Assembly: GCA_027422505.1 (NCBI GenBank)
Contig: JAPQWV010000419.1
Span: forward strand, 62,001 to 126,000
Origin: Craterostigma plantagineum
Taxonomy: Eukaryota; Streptophyta; Magnoliopsida; Lamiales; Linderniaceae
Reading direction: 5' to 3'
DNA: 64,000 nt
Under the pieces are notes generated by a model that saw nothing but the letters and a program-made list of their open reading frames with translations, made no database searches and was not told the origin of the DNA. The translations under genes and the position numbers were made by a program. Below are positions 1 to 11,352 of the stretch, in pieces (within the stretch, counting starts at the first letter, position 1; every line of letters starts with the position of its first letter).

Positions 1-283
1 CTGATGTTGAAGACTGAAGTACACAAATTTTGTGATGGGATGCTCAAGGTCATCAGGCAAAACATAGAGAGACGGTTGGAAGAGATCAACAGAGACGATG
101 CTGATGATACATAGATACGTGAGAGAACAGCCGCTCCTGATGTGACTACTTGATGATATCGAGGAGCAATTGGAGCTGAGGAACACACTCAGGAATTTCG
201 AGCATGCGTTGGGCTTGCGCAGCTCGTATTATGCTCGACGACGACAGATAGCGTGGAAGAGAAATCAAGCACAAAGGGATCAA
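1..283 (+). pseudogene. 3' tail of unknown LTR-element ORF (left, + copy)
   Basis: This stretch is a diverged, stop-containing copy of the sequence found in reverse orientation at about 2,125-2,405. Both encode a basic, charged, coiled-coil-like C-terminus that ends in an Arg/Gln-rich tail just before a polypurine tract. Here the tract is eroded (around 272-283). The fragment is cut by the window edge, so the rest of the ORF is not visible. I do not recognise a function. It belongs to the same family as the larger minus-strand pseudogene at 2,125-4,443. Confidence 0.6.
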
Positions 284-625
284 TTTAGTTGTGCTCTGAT
301 TTAATTAGCTGTCTTCATAGATTGGGGCTTTTATTGTAATAGTCCTTAGTTTAGGACTTAATTTGTTATTTATACCAAGTATAATTGGTATAAATAGATG
401 TACAAAAGTTGAGCTTAATAGAGAACATTTTGAGTAATTGATCCGAAAGGCTTGCAAATCCAATTCTAGAGAGAGAAAATCAGAAAATATTCTCTCACTA
501 CAAGGATTCTCTCTCGTGTTCTTCAAAGAAATGTTTTCGATCAAAATCCAATTTCTATAATTCTAGTCGATTACCTTAGGGTTCAAGTCTAGGATCGTTG
601 AGTTGATAAATCAGGACCTAATACA
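284..625 (+). repeat. ~345 bp LTR, + orientation (left arm of inverted pair)
   Basis: The sequence matches the reverse complement of 1,777-2,124. Shared landmarks are GGTATAAATA, ATTGATCCGAAAGGCTTGCAA and a terminal GGACCTA-ACA. It follows the ORF tail and eroded polypurine tract as a 3' LTR would. The exact start is uncertain by a few bases because the left end is diverged. Confidence 0.6.
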
Positions 626-639
626 AATGCTACTGAGGA

Positions 640-1776
640 AGGTATAGTTGTGTCTCCTGCAGGTATAAAGGTTACTGACAAAGAAGTAACGCAATTCCAT
701 TGGAACTAGATGCTATGTCAGAGGAACCTGAGGCTTCAGACGAACAACAGCGCAGAAAATTCAAACATGCGTCTAGCCATCCCACGGAGTAAGTCACAGG
801 GAATATCACTTCAAGGATCAAAAAGAGAGCAACTGCACGAAATGATACTGCTGGGAATCACATGACGTGCTGTTGTCAACCATGGAATCTAACACAGTGA
901 ATGAAGCTCTTGACGACGAATCGTGGGTGATTGCCATGGAAGAAGAGCTGGCACAATTCGAAAAGAGCCAAGTGTGGACTCTTGTGGAAAGACATAACGA
1001 CAAGTCCATAATAGGCATGAAGTGGGTGTTTCGCAACAAGCTGGACGAAAACGGTAATGTGACACGAAACAAGGCCAGGTTAGTTGCCAAAGGTTATTCC
1101 CAAGAAGAAGGTATAGATTTTCAGGAAACCTTTGCACCCGTAGCTAGGCTTGAGTCAATACGCATCTTACTTGCACATCTTTTAGAAAATTCAAGCTTTT
1201 TCAAATGGACGTGAAAAGTGCATTTTTAAATTGTTTGTAAATGAGGAAGTTTTTGTGGAACAAACTACCGGTTTTAAAAAAGAAAAAATTCCAAACACGT
1301 CTTCAAATTAAACAAAGCTTTATATGGTTTAAAACAGGCCCCTAGGGCATCGTATGAAAAACTGAGTAGTTTTTTACTTGACATGGGCTTTACAACATGA
1401 ATAACAGATAACACTCTATTTATAAAATGCGAAAGGAATGACATATTACTTGTGCAGATATACGTTGATGATATCATATTGGGCAGCACTGACATCACTC
1501 TTTGCGATAATTTTTCTAAGTCTATGCAAGAGGAACTTGAGATGAGCCAAATGGGGGAACTCATATACTTCCTTGGATTGCAAATCAAGCAATTGGACAT
1601 GGCAACATTCATAACTCAAACGAAGTACAGGAAGGAACTACTTGAAAAATTCGTAATGGCTGATTCCAAGGTACATCCCACTCCTATGCATCAGACCGCC
1701 AAAATTGACAGTGATGAACAAGGTACGCCCATTGACCAAACTAAGATAGAGGTATGATCGGAAGTTTGCTCTACCT
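640..1776 (+). pseudogene. Ty1/copia reverse transcriptase fragment, broken
   Basis: Two open stretches (867-1,214 and 1,452-1,757) and the broken sequence between them encode the copia-type reverse transcriptase (RVT_2 family). Recognisable parts in order are the N-terminal acidic stretch with [16 protein letters not shown], the GMKWVFRNK / [15 protein letters not shown] / [13 protein letters not shown] block, and the YVDDI active site at about 1,462-1,476. The MDVKSAFLN and [14 protein letters not shown] motifs lie in the broken middle (about 1,205-1,350), which has stops and a frameshift. No protease, integrase or RNase H is left. Coding similarity runs to about 1,776 and is then cut by the reversed LTR. 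It is a dead fragment of a retrotransposon pol gene. Confidence 0.85.
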
Positions 1777-2124
1777 TGTTAGGTCCTACGATTAACAACT
1801 CTATTATCCTAGGCATGAATTCTAAGTAATTCGATGATAATGATCGACATTGAGAGTCGATCGAAAAACTCAAATAAAGAACAAGAGAGAGCATTCGAGT
1901 AGAGTGAGAAAGTTACTATTGTTTCTCTCTAGAAATTGAATTGCAAGCCTTTCGGATCAATTTCCAAAACTTTCTCTATTGATTTCTATTGTTTACAAAG
2001 TATTTATACCAAACAAACTTGGTATAAATATCAAACTTGTTCTAATCTAAGGACTACTATACAAACGCCCCTAATTACAAAGACAACTAATAAAATCATG
2101 CACAATTAAAATATATACTCTACA
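1777..2124 (-). repeat. 348 bp LTR, - orientation (right arm of inverted pair)
   Basis: Read on the minus strand it begins TGTAGAGTATAT directly after a polypurine tract and ends GGACCTAACA, so it has TG...CA ends. It is the 3' LTR of the minus-strand element whose ORF lies at 2,125-4,443. Its outer end truncates the copia RT fragment at 1,776. Confidence 0.7.
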
Positions 2125-2136
2125 ATCTCCCCCTTT
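2125..2136 (-). promoter_or_regulatory. Polypurine tract
   Basis: Minus-strand AAAGGGGGAGAT lies directly 5' of the LTR start at 2,124 and just after the ORF tail. This is the usual place for the plus-strand primer of an LTR retrotransposon. Confidence 0.65.
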
Positions 2137-4443
2137 GTGCTTGATTGCGTCTCCGCGCTGTTTGTCCTCGTCGGGCGTAGTATGATCTTCGCAAGCCCAG
2201 AGCAAAGTTTTTGAGCGTTTCCCTCAGCTTCAAGCACTCCTCGATGTCGTCTAACAACTCCATCAGGAGCGGCTGTTCTCTCACGAACCTGTGGATCCTC
2301 AGCATTGTATCTCTATTGATTTCTTCCAACCTTTGTCGATATTCCTCCCGATGACCTTGAGCATCCCATCGCAAAACTTACGAATCTCAGTCTTCAGCAT
2401 CATCCTAGTCTTCTTGGCAATTGGATTGTGGTAGGTGATGCCTAGGACTGAGCTGATGTGCACATGATTGCTTGGAAGCCCTTCGATCTCAGGTCCTTCG
2501 GTGAGTGGTTCGGCCATGTTGACCTTCTTCATGTTGCTCTCCAGAGCCATCTGAAGGTCATGCGCTGCAAACTATTTGACTTGGCGCATCATGAACCGGT
2601 AGAGCCCTTCGAGGCCTTCTTTCTTGGCGAAGCCTTCAGGACCTTTGTACTTCTCCACGTACAGCTGATAGAGGTTGTATACCTCATCGGTAGGGAGATA
2701 CGGAAGGTCACTCTCTCTTAGTTCCTCTCAGGTTCTGTCCACTCGCTCAATAACGTATATTGGGGTGGAAGTCCTCATTTGGCGTAGTAGATGCTGAGAA
2801 GCTGGCAAATTGGGGAGAGACTCTTGACTTGTCCTTTAGTCATCCCCAGCCTTACGTCAGGTCCTAGTTGAGTCAGCATTCAGAGATAGGTCATCCTCTT
2901 CTGCTGATCCCAGTGAGAGATCCCTCTCAGCTCAAATTTCGTTCGGCTTTTTGATTCTGTCTGGTGACCTCCAAATATTCTCACGGACTTCTTCGAGAAT
3001 GGTATCTTTATCCGGATATTTTCCCACGGCGTGTCGATCCGAACGGTCCCTGGCATTTATCTTGTGGGGGAAAACCGTTCGTTGCGTGATCAGCTCTGAA
3101 AGCCCTTTGGGATCTTGTTCGTGGTCTACACCTTCCTGAAGTTTGTCGTCTTCTATCAGCACGAGGTCCACCGTAGCTTGTTGCAAAATTTGTCGAACTT
3201 TCTTGAGCCGTTGTACTTGACGTTACTCGGGCATATAATGGGTCGCCCACTGTTCTTCAAATAAGAATTTGTCGATATATTCATGTGGGTTGACGCCGTC
3301 GGGCCCGGTTGTTCTGGAGCTGTTGAGGGAGTAGCTTGGGTTTGTGCCAGAGCTACGAGCATGGCCGCACTTGCTTCTTCTTCCGGAAGCAAGGGGCTTG
3401 TAAGAGTCGGTGGTATGGGCGGAGGCGTCCGGATGTGAAAGGTTGGTGGTCGATATAGGTTAGAGTGGTGGTGCGGTGCGTGGTGTGGGTGGTTTGTGTT
3501 TGGGTTTGGGTTTGGGTTTCTCCTGCTCCAGCACTTGTTTGCATCTTCTCGTAGATGTCCGTGGCCTCTTCGTAGATGTCCGTGGCCTCTAGTAGATGTC
3601 TGTGGCCTCTTCTCCCCCTCATGAGGATCCTGATCGTCAGGATCGTCATGTCGGCGTCTTGGGCGGGAGCTTTGGCCGCGGCATGTTTGGGTAGGTGGCT
3701 CAGGATGGTCTACCAGTCGCCTATAGAGTGACTCCTCCTGAGGCGACCGGATGGTAAGACCGATGAGGCGGGCTAGAAGGATGTCATGGAGCTCGGTGAT
3801 TGGGATGGTATATGGGTTGATGAGGATGGATGAATTATGTAGAGGGTCGGTAGGTGTGGGTTGTGGACGTGTGAGGCTGGGCTGTGACGAGGTGCCTTTG
3901 GAGACAGGGCTTTCCTGGTGTCTCTGCGGTATATCTCTATGGCGGGTAAGAAATCTCTCCATTATTTTGTCTTCAAGCGATTGAACAGCAGCGGAGAGAG
4001 CGGCTTGGAATTGCTCGTTCGTAACAAACGGTGCGGACGCCTCCTTGGATGTACCAGGACGACTGATGTCGCCTGTTATCAACCCTTGAGCAGACACCGG
4101 CTCCTCAGGTTTGCTCACAGTCACTTGAGGTTGTGACTGTATGAGACTTCCACCCAATCCTCGAGTCGAATCCTGAAGATTCTCCTCTATGGATGTTATG
4201 GCAGGCTCGGTTTGGGCCTGCGGACCAGACACCGGTAGATGTGGTTGCGGCTCAAGATTGAGCGAAGTCCCGGCAGCACTTGTAGAAGTGGTCAACAGGG
4301 TATCTGGTGCGGTGGTGACGGCGGGGAAGAGGGACTCCATTTGTATACTGAGTCATCTGGGAGTACGTCTTATCAGGCTAATCTCCTCATCTGACTCCGT
4401 GTCGGATGGGGTAGCTGTGTGAGGAATGAGGCCACGATCTATG
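2137..4443 (-). pseudogene. Unknown LTR-element ORF, copy 1 (frameshifted)
   Basis: The longest open part is 4,340-3,156 (394 codons, starting MESLFPAVTT). It is low-complexity at first, rich in Pro/Ser/Thr/Gln, and then has a His/Arg/Pro-rich stretch. The reading continues in other frames after shifts near 3,190 and 2,830 and past in-frame stops near 2,730 and 2,573. It ends in a charged, coiled-coil-like C-terminus (about 2,550-2,150) immediately before a polypurine tract and LTR. Coding-like sequence extends upstream of the MESLF start to the gypsy LTR edge at 4,443, so the true start may be missing. The protein resembles entries usually labelled only as putative plant transposon protein. 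Its place between pol and the 3' LTR would suit an extra, env-position ORF, but that is inference. A three-copy 20-21 bp tandem repeat sits at 3,550-3,611. Confidence 0.6.
3550..3611. repeat. Short tandem repeat, 3 x 20-21 bp, inside the ORF
   Basis: Three near-identical copies of CGTAGATGTCCGTGGCCTCT lie end to end. The duplicate of this region at about 8,990-9,010 has only one copy, so the repeat expanded in copy 1 or shrank in copy 2. Confidence 0.85.
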
Positions 4444-4927
4444 TGTAGCGACCCTCACTTTCTAATACCTATTAGTGGCGGATTTTCGCAACGTAAGCCA
4501 CGGAAGACCCGTCTAACAAAAACTTTTTCCTAAAATAAAATATATTACAATAAGGTTCGTCTACATCGTCATCACTATACAAGGGCCGTAGCCCCCAAAA
4601 TGTCAAAACGCTCAAAACCCTAACGTCGCTCCACAGGTCGCATTCATGTACAGCCCCGCCCTCAAAAATCCGTGGACCACCGCCGTCAGCCCGTCTCAGC
4701 CGCGACGCGCACCAGCATCGGGTTCGGTACCTACAACACGTAAACCCTGAGCTATTTGCCCAGTAGGTGAAATGTGCATGAATGCAACGTGCGCTCAATC
4801 CCATCTCATACACCTCACGACATGCACGCTCGACTCGTCTCACGACCCATGATAATGGTCGACTCGTCTCACGACCCATCACAACTCTCGACTCATCTCA
4901 CAACTCCCCGTAACTCGGCCATACATG

Positions 4928-5160
4928 TATTCGGGTATCCCACTCAGGTCTCTCGCTTTAGAGTGGGTAGGCTCCTCAGGTCGCTCTCGTTAGAGTCGCC
5001 TATTCCCGAATATATGCAAGGTATAAAACTAGAGGTTCGTACTCGGTCGGCCCACTCAGGTCTCTCTCGTTAGTGGTACGTACTAGATTCCTCCCCTCTC
5101 TGCCCGCATAATAATCTATCACTCGAGCGGCCAACTCAGGTCTCTCGCGTTAGAGCGGCG
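4928..5160. repeat. Cluster of four hairpin motifs in old LTR, copy 1
   Basis: Each copy has a conserved centre AGGTCTCTCGCGTTA (or near) between arms that can pair. Examples are CCCACTC/GAGTGGG at 4,939-4,967 and GGC..CTC/GAG..GCC at 4,970-5,000. The first two sit inside an outer stem, TATTCGGG (4,928-4,935) with CCCGAATA (5,005-5,012). Further copies lie at about 5,051-5,076 (right arm damaged) and 5,126-5,160. Confidence 0.7.
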
Positions 5161-5794
5161 CTCACTCACTAATTTCTAATTCTACACCACTCGACGACAT
5201 TCCATACGTTACCGTTCCGCACGGTACTCAACCTCCCTGCATTGACGTGGAACGCATGTGCAGTGCACATATTTATACATATGACGTGTAATAAATGTAA
5301 AACATGTAATTCACAAAATTCACGTAATCATATAGTCACATAATTCATATAAGACACAGATACTAAAACACGTACACATATAGTCACATAAACGTGTTAC
5401 GCATCGTAGATGAAAATCCACCTATCTGTTCTCCGGCTATTATCAAATACGAAACCCGTCGGAGTCCCTAACTGTCAATCCTCTGAAGATTATCAGTATT
5501 TATATTAATTCTTGAACTGTACTAGTATAAATAATTATATTTTAATACTAATCTAATGTTAAATCAACACCCGATTTCTATTCTCAACATCGTCCGATTC
5601 CATCTAATAAATTAATATTTATATAACACGACGAAAGTTCACACCCGGGAGGCTTATTCGCCCGATAATTTATATTTCAAATTCCCTGTTATACTGAGGA
5701 TCGGCCGAATCCATGGGAGACGGTTAAAGTCCTCTTGTGCAATATTGATTCGCTCGAAAGTGTGCTTATATAGTGAGCAACGTTGGTCGATTGT

Positions 5795-5822
<28 letters not shown>
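5795..5822. repeat. (TA)14 microsatellite
   Basis: This is an uninterrupted TA dinucleotide run in the old LTR. The corresponding place in LTR copy 2 (about 11,223-11,236) has a much shorter run. Confidence 0.95.
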
Positions 5823-5826
<4 letters not shown>

Positions 5827-6642
5827 CGATGAATGGTATCACGGGATACCTAAATTCCTAGTTTCGGTCGAATTGTCTTCTAATACATTCTAACACTTCA
5901 CACTATCCGATCATAAATATAACAAAAAGTGTTACTTCTATTCTCCTAAATACGAGGGTTCATACTAAATTCCTATGAATTATTAAGAAGCAATATTAAG
6001 TAAGATACCCAAAGTTACTTCCACCCAAGAGTTATCTTAAATTCATCTTATATCTAACTCACTCGTAATTCATCTAAATAAAATTTCCACACTTTAGCCT
6101 GAATATTATAAGTAGCATGTTAGCATTAAGCACAATTTCCAAATATTAGGGTTTTCGATTAATTATCCTATCCGAACCGTGCCTACAAGCTTTATAAATT
6201 GTTAGGGATATAATAAACGTAAACCACAAGAATTGCAAAGTTATAAAGGATATATTTACCAAAATTTTAAGTTGTTATGACTATACTTAAGCTGTCCGAA
6301 AGTTATTCCAATGACTTCTCAAAATTCCAACCCTAAGTTTTCATTACTCGACAAGTTGTCTCACTATCTGAACATCAAATTATATGTCCTATACTCCTTT
6401 CATTCATACGAATTTTCTGACTTAAATAATATAGGTAACTTGTTTGTTAGCTCAAACAAAAATTTCAGTAGCTAGGGTTTCTACTACATATATATACAAG
6501 GATTCCATATTGGATTTATTGAACCAATGAAATATAATAGACATTTATAGCTGAATTTCCATGTGGTATGTAAGACTTTTACCTTCCGTAGATCTGAGAT
6601 TTCAGTTTGCTAAGATTTGTTTAATCTGGTTGAAAACTTCCT

Positions 6643-6654
6643 TTCCTTAGGTTT
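6643..6654. repeat. SINE target-site duplication, left
   Basis: TTCCTTAGGTTT is identical to 6,867-6,878. Confidence 0.9.
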
Positions 6655-6866
6655 TTATTTCTTTTTTGGTAACCGGGGAAAGCCGATGGTGAAACCCCGG
6701 GGTCGACCCACTACCTGCTAAGCAGGACGACCATGTCAATCGCACATGTCTGGGCCCATGTGGGCAGGCTTACGGAAATGTCACAGGGATGAGATTCGAA
6801 CCCAGGACCTCTCCCAACATGACCCTAAGCACCTCAGCTTGACCAGTAGAGCCAAGCCTCATCGGC
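6655..6866 (-). mobile_element. tRNA-derived SINE, 212 bp, with 12-bp TSD
   Basis: On the minus strand a tRNA-like head carries a box A-like TGGCTCTACTGG (6,843-6,854) and a box B GGTTCGAATCTC (6,791-6,802), the Pol III internal promoter. The 3' end is A-rich (around 6,655-6,668). Perfect 12-bp direct repeats TTCCTTAGGTTT flank it at 6,643-6,654 and 6,867-6,878. It inserted into the old gypsy LTR and is absent from the tRNA-free part of that LTR family seen elsewhere here. Confidence 0.9.
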
Positions 6867-6878
6867 TTCCTTAGGTTT
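6867..6878. repeat. SINE target-site duplication, right
   Basis: TTCCTTAGGTTT is identical to 6,643-6,654. Confidence 0.9.
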
Positions 6879-7523
6879 CTTCTCCACTTTTGTTCTTCTT
6901 TCGTATTCCAAGTGAGTATTTTACTCTACTAATGCCTTTTTATCTATTTGATAAGTATAAATCTTGGAAATTCGTGAATGACAAGATAGTAGGTGATGAC
7001 ATTATTTTACTTTATAGTTAAGTAACTTATGTCATCTCTATGTTATCTGAGAATAAATTCATATTTGAATTTCAAATGCTAAGGTCACTAGAAAATTTTC
7101 TCTAAATCGCACGAATACAATATCAAGTCTCTTATTGGAAATCAACATCACATGTAATCGCCCGATTTAACATGTCATTTGATCGGCGAAAGGCAGCACT
7201 TGCATATATTGAAATCGGTCGAAACTACTTTCTCAATGTTATCCAATTTTCTACCCTAAAATCGTCCGACTTAATCTTTAATTGGTTAATCATAAATCAC
7301 GCTACAATCGTTCGATTCCAATCTCATTTACTCGGCGAAACTTAACATTTATATCTGTTGTAATCGGCCGAATTCTATCCTCACTATAATCGATCGTAAC
7401 TTATTCCATACTAACTTAATTTTACCAATAGTCTCAAGTATTTTGTTTACAGTCTCTACTTTAAATATTTATACTAATAATTACTCGTTAAATTCCGTGT
7501 TAAATTTTTTTACGGGTATTACA

Positions 7524-8800
7524 TCCTCCCCTCCTTAAAAGAATTTCGTCCCCGAAATTCAGTGGTGGAGGACTCATGTTCGGTTCTACGACTACACTTA
7601 GTTAATGTATTCTCTACATCATCTAGGCATACTTATTTCTATTCCCACCACGCTTCCGTTGCGCGCTCTGATATTGAGCAAATCAGAATAACGGCGGTAC
7701 GTGGTTGTATTTAAATAGAGCGGGAGTCATTTTCACTCGTGTCACACATTTATTCAGTACGAATAAATATGCGACTCCTGAAATCAACTAATATAGGAAT
7801 GGGTACGCTTATAAGTATTTCAACATACCCGTCATAATTGGTAGATTCGATTATTCTTTGTTTGTTAGGGCGTACACCCGGGCTGGTGCCAGCGGAGGTC
7901 GTACTGGCACTTGGATTGGGTATCTGGGGCGATAACGATTTTCTTGACAATTCCTGGCAATGTGTCGCATTTGTCCACACTGAAAGCATTGCTGATTGGG
8001 GTTAGGTCCGGCTCCAAAGCAAACGTCGGTGTGATATCGCCCGCATTGTTGACATTGGGGATGGATATTTGGGGGTCGAAACGGAAAGTTAGTTGCCCCT
8101 AAGTTCGGTCTTGATCGCCAATTGTGCTTCCCTTGGCGAAAATTCTGATTGTTGCTGGGGCTTAATTCAAAATTCTGACGTTTCTTATTCCCGCCATTTC
8201 CTCGCTGATTTCATTTCTTCTCGTCGCCTCTTGTGCTTTTACAACTTGAGCCGCCGCTTGCTCTGCGATCAGTGCTCGTTCTGCCACTTGAGCGAATGCC
8301 ACATTTCGAGTTCCAGCTATACTAACATGTCGATAGATCTCGAGTTTGAGACCTATCTGGAATCGTTCTATCTTTAAGGCATCATTTGCCACCATGTGTG
8401 GGGCGAAGCGAGATAACTCCTCAAACTTGCGGATATATTCCGCGATAGGTTGGTCGGCCTGTTTGAGGTTTATGAACTCGTTCATCTTCCGAGTTCGGTC
8501 ATAGGTCGTGAAATATTTGTCGCGGAACAGTTCCTTGAATCTTTCCCACGACATAGTCATTGGGTCCTCAAGGTTTTGATGGTATCCCACCAAAATCTTG
8601 CGTTCCCTCGAAGCATGGAGATTGCGCACAATACTTGTTCACTCTCTGGGACCCAACCATACATGAACATATCTTCGACTGCGCGCAACCAGTCGTCAGC
8701 CATAGTAGGTCAATGGCGTCCTCAAAGGTAGGAGGGTTTAATTTTCGAAACTGTTCTCATCTGATCTCTATACGTTCAGGCCGAGGAGACGTTTGGTGTG
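7524..8800 (-). pseudogene. Old Ty3/gypsy gag remnant with zinc knuckles
   Basis: This is a broken gag of the same family as the young element at 36,600-46,318. The best open stretch (8,629-8,162) encodes the retrotransposon gag domain ([31 protein letters not shown]). Further down are two zinc knuckles: CQQCG..H...C (about 8,018-8,053) and CFQCGQMRHIARNC (about 7,946-7,990). After these come the first residues of the protease (PIPILVD), where the active-site Ser-Gly is already lost. RT, RNase H and integrase are absent: the sequence runs from the protease start almost directly to the polypurine region and LTR (7,523). Several frameshifts and stops are present. On its 5' side gag is cut at about 8,800 by a duplication breakpoint, so the PBS and gag start are missing. 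Confidence 0.85.
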
Positions 8801-8802
8801 TG

Positions 8803-9835
8803 AAGGGGCTTGTCAGAGTCGGTGGTGTGGGCAGAAGCGTCCGGAGGTGAAAGGTTGGTGGTCGATATAGTTTAGAGTGGTGGTGCGGTGCGTGGTGTGG
8901 GTGGTTTGTGTTTGTGTTTGGGTTTGGGTTTCTCCTGCTCCAGCGTTTGTTTGCGCCGCGCCCGATCCTTGTCCTTGACCACTCGTAGATGTCTGTGGCC
9001 TCTTCTCCCCCTCATGAGGATCCTGATCATCAGGATCGTCATGTCGGCGTCTTGGGCGGGAGCTTTGGCTGCGGCATGTTTGGGTAGGTGGCTCAGGATG
9101 GTCTACCGGTCGCCTACAGAGTGGCTCCTCCTGAGGCGACCGGATGGTAAGACCGATGAGGCGGGCTAGAAGGATGTCATGGAGCTCGGTGATTGGGATG
9201 GTATATAGGTTGATGAGGATGGATGAATTATGTAGAGGGTCGGTGGGTGTGGGTTGTGGAGGTGTGAGGCTGGGCTATGAAGAGGTGCCTTCGGAGACAG
9301 GTGCTTTCCCGGTGTCTCTGCGGGATGTCTCTATGGTGGATAAGAACTCTCTCCATTATTTTGTCAAGAGATTGAACAGCAGCGGATAGAGCGGCTTGGA
9401 ATTGCTCGTTCGTCACAAACGGTGCGGACGCCTCCTTGGATGTACCAGGACGACTGATGTCGCCTGTTATCAACCCTTGAGCAGACACCGGCTCCCCAGG
9501 TTGGCTCACAGTCACTTGAGTTGTGACTGTATGAGACTTCCACCCAATCCTCGAGTCGAATCCTGAAGATTCTCCTCTATAGGTGTTATGACAGGCTCGG
9601 TTTGGGCCTGCGAACCAGACACCGGTAGATGTGGTTGCGGCTCAAGATTGAGCGAAGAAGTGCCGACAACACTTGTAGAAGTGGTCAACAGGGTATCTGG
9701 TGCGGTGGTGACGGCGGGAAAGAGGGACTCCATTTGTATACTGATTCGTCTGGAGTCCGTCTTATCAGGCTAATCTCCTCATCTGACTCCGTGTCGGATG
9801 GGGTAGCTGTGTGAGGAGTGAGGTCATGATCTATG
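8803..9835 (-). pseudogene. Unknown LTR-element ORF, copy 2 (truncated)
   Basis: This is a second copy of the ORF at 3,391-4,443, starting MESLFPAVTT at 9,733. It is broken by a frameshift near 9,512 and truncated at 8,803 where it meets the gag remnant. As in copy 1, it abuts the gypsy LTR at its upstream end (9,836 here, 4,444 there). The shared junction shows that both copies come from one ancestral arrangement. Confidence 0.7.
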
Positions 9836-10319
9836 TGTAGCGACCCTCACTTTCTAATACCTATTAGTGGCGGATTTTCGCAACGTAAGCCGCGGAAGAC
9901 CCGTCTAACAAAAACTTTTTCCTATAATAAAATATATTACAATATGGTTCGTCTACATCGTCATCACTATACAAGGGCCGTAGCCCCCAAAATGTCAAAA
10001 TGCTCAAAACCCTAACGCCGCTCCACAGGTCGCATTCATGTACAGCCCCGCCCTGAAAAGTCCGTGGAGCACCGCCGTCAGCCCGCCTCAGCCGCGACGC
10101 GCACCAGCATCGGGTCGGTACCTACAACACGTAAGCCCTGAGCTATTTGCCCAGTAGGTGAAATGTGCGTGAATGCAACGTGCGCTCAATCCCATCCCAT
10201 ACACCTCACGACATGCACACTCGACTCGTCTCACGAGCCATCACAGTGCTCGACTCGTCTCACGACCCATCACAACTCTCGACTCATCTCACAACTCCCC
10301 GTAACTCGGCCATGCATGT

Positions 10320-10565
10320 ATTCGGGTATCCCACTCAGGTCTCTCGCGTTAGAGTGGGTAGGCTCCTCAGGTCTCTCTCTTTAGAGTCGCCTATTCCCGA
10401 ATATATGCAAGGTATAAAACTAGAGGTTCGTACTCGGTCGGCCCACTCAGGTCTCTCTCATTAGAGTGGTACGTACTAGAGTGTTCCCCTCTCTGCCCGC
10501 GTAATAATCTAACTCTCTGCCCGTGTAATAATCTATCACTCGAGCGGCCAACTCAGGTCTCTCGC
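10320..10565. repeat. Cluster of hairpin motifs in old LTR, copy 2
   Basis: This is the same set as in copy 1, with CCCACTC/GAGTGGG arms and the AGGTCTCTCGCGTTA centre. The third copy keeps its right arm here (CCACTC...GAGTGG at about 10,442-10,470), which is damaged in copy 1. Confidence 0.7.
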
Positions 10566-11352
10566 GTTAGAGCGGCGCTCACTCACTAATTTTTAATTCT
10601 ACACCACTCGACGACATTCCATACGTTACCGTTCCGCACGGAACTCAACCTCCTTGCATTGACGTGGAATGCATGTGCAGTGCACATAATATACATATGA
10701 CGTGTAATAAATGTAAAACATGTAATTCACAAAATTCACGTAATCATATAGTCACATAATTCATATAAGACACAGATTCTAAAACACGTACACATATAGT
10801 CAAATAAACGGGTTACGCGTCGTAGATGAAAAATCACCTACCTGTCCTCCGGCTATTATCAAATACGAAACCCGACAGAGTCCCTAACTGTCGATTCTCT
10901 GAATAAATTAATATTATCAATATTTATATTAATTCTTGAACTGTACTAGTATAAAATAATTATATTTTAATACTACTCTAATGTTAAGTCAACACCCGAT
11001 TTCTATTCTCAACATCGTCCGATTCCATCTAATAAATTAATATTTATATAACACGGCCAAACTTCACACCCGGGAGGCTTGTTCGCCCGATCATTTATAT
11101 TTCAAATTCCCTGTTATACTGATGATCGGCCGAATCCTAATTAATCCATGGGACACGGTGAAAGTCCTCTTATACAATATTCGCTCGAAAGTGTGCTTAC
11201 ATAGTGAGCAACGTTGGTCGATTATTATATATATAAAACTCGATGAATGATGGTATCACGGGATACCTAAATTCCTAGTTTCGGTCGAATTGTCTTCTAA
11301 TGAATTCTAACACTTCACACTATCCGATCTTAAGTAGAATAAAAAAGTGTTA

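Larger units (their letters stand above)
4444..7523 (-). repeat. Old Ty3/gypsy LTR, copy 1 (3' LTR of gag remnant)
   Basis: The outer end TGTAGCGACCC resembles the start of the young element's LTR (TGTGGCGACCC). The inner end GGGTATTACA is followed by a pyrimidine-rich stretch and TTTCGTCCCCGAAATTC, the same layout as at 39,111-39,155. The length is 3,080 bp including a 224 bp SINE-plus-TSD insertion. It contains four hairpin-like CTCAGGTCTCTCGCGTTAGAG motifs (4,939-5,160) and a (TA)14 run (5,795-5,822). The stretch 5,160-7,523 is AT-rich with no gene. Confidence 0.8.

Noticed and set aside
3751..4422. + strand ORFs over the unknown LTR-element ORF (also 8,888-9,814)
   Set aside because: They are shadows of the longer minus-strand reading, with low-complexity Arg/Gly/Trp composition caused by the opposite strand.
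4774..5073. 99-codon ORF over the hairpin cluster (also 10,165-10,464)
   Set aside because: It is open by chance through the CTCACGA and CTCAGGTCTCTC repeats of the LTR. It is not kept in the same form between the two LTR copies and has no domain.
6791..6854. A true tRNA gene
   Set aside because: Box A- and B-like sequences are present, but there is no cloverleaf that I can trace. The unit is 212 bp with an A-rich end and a TSD, so it is a SINE.
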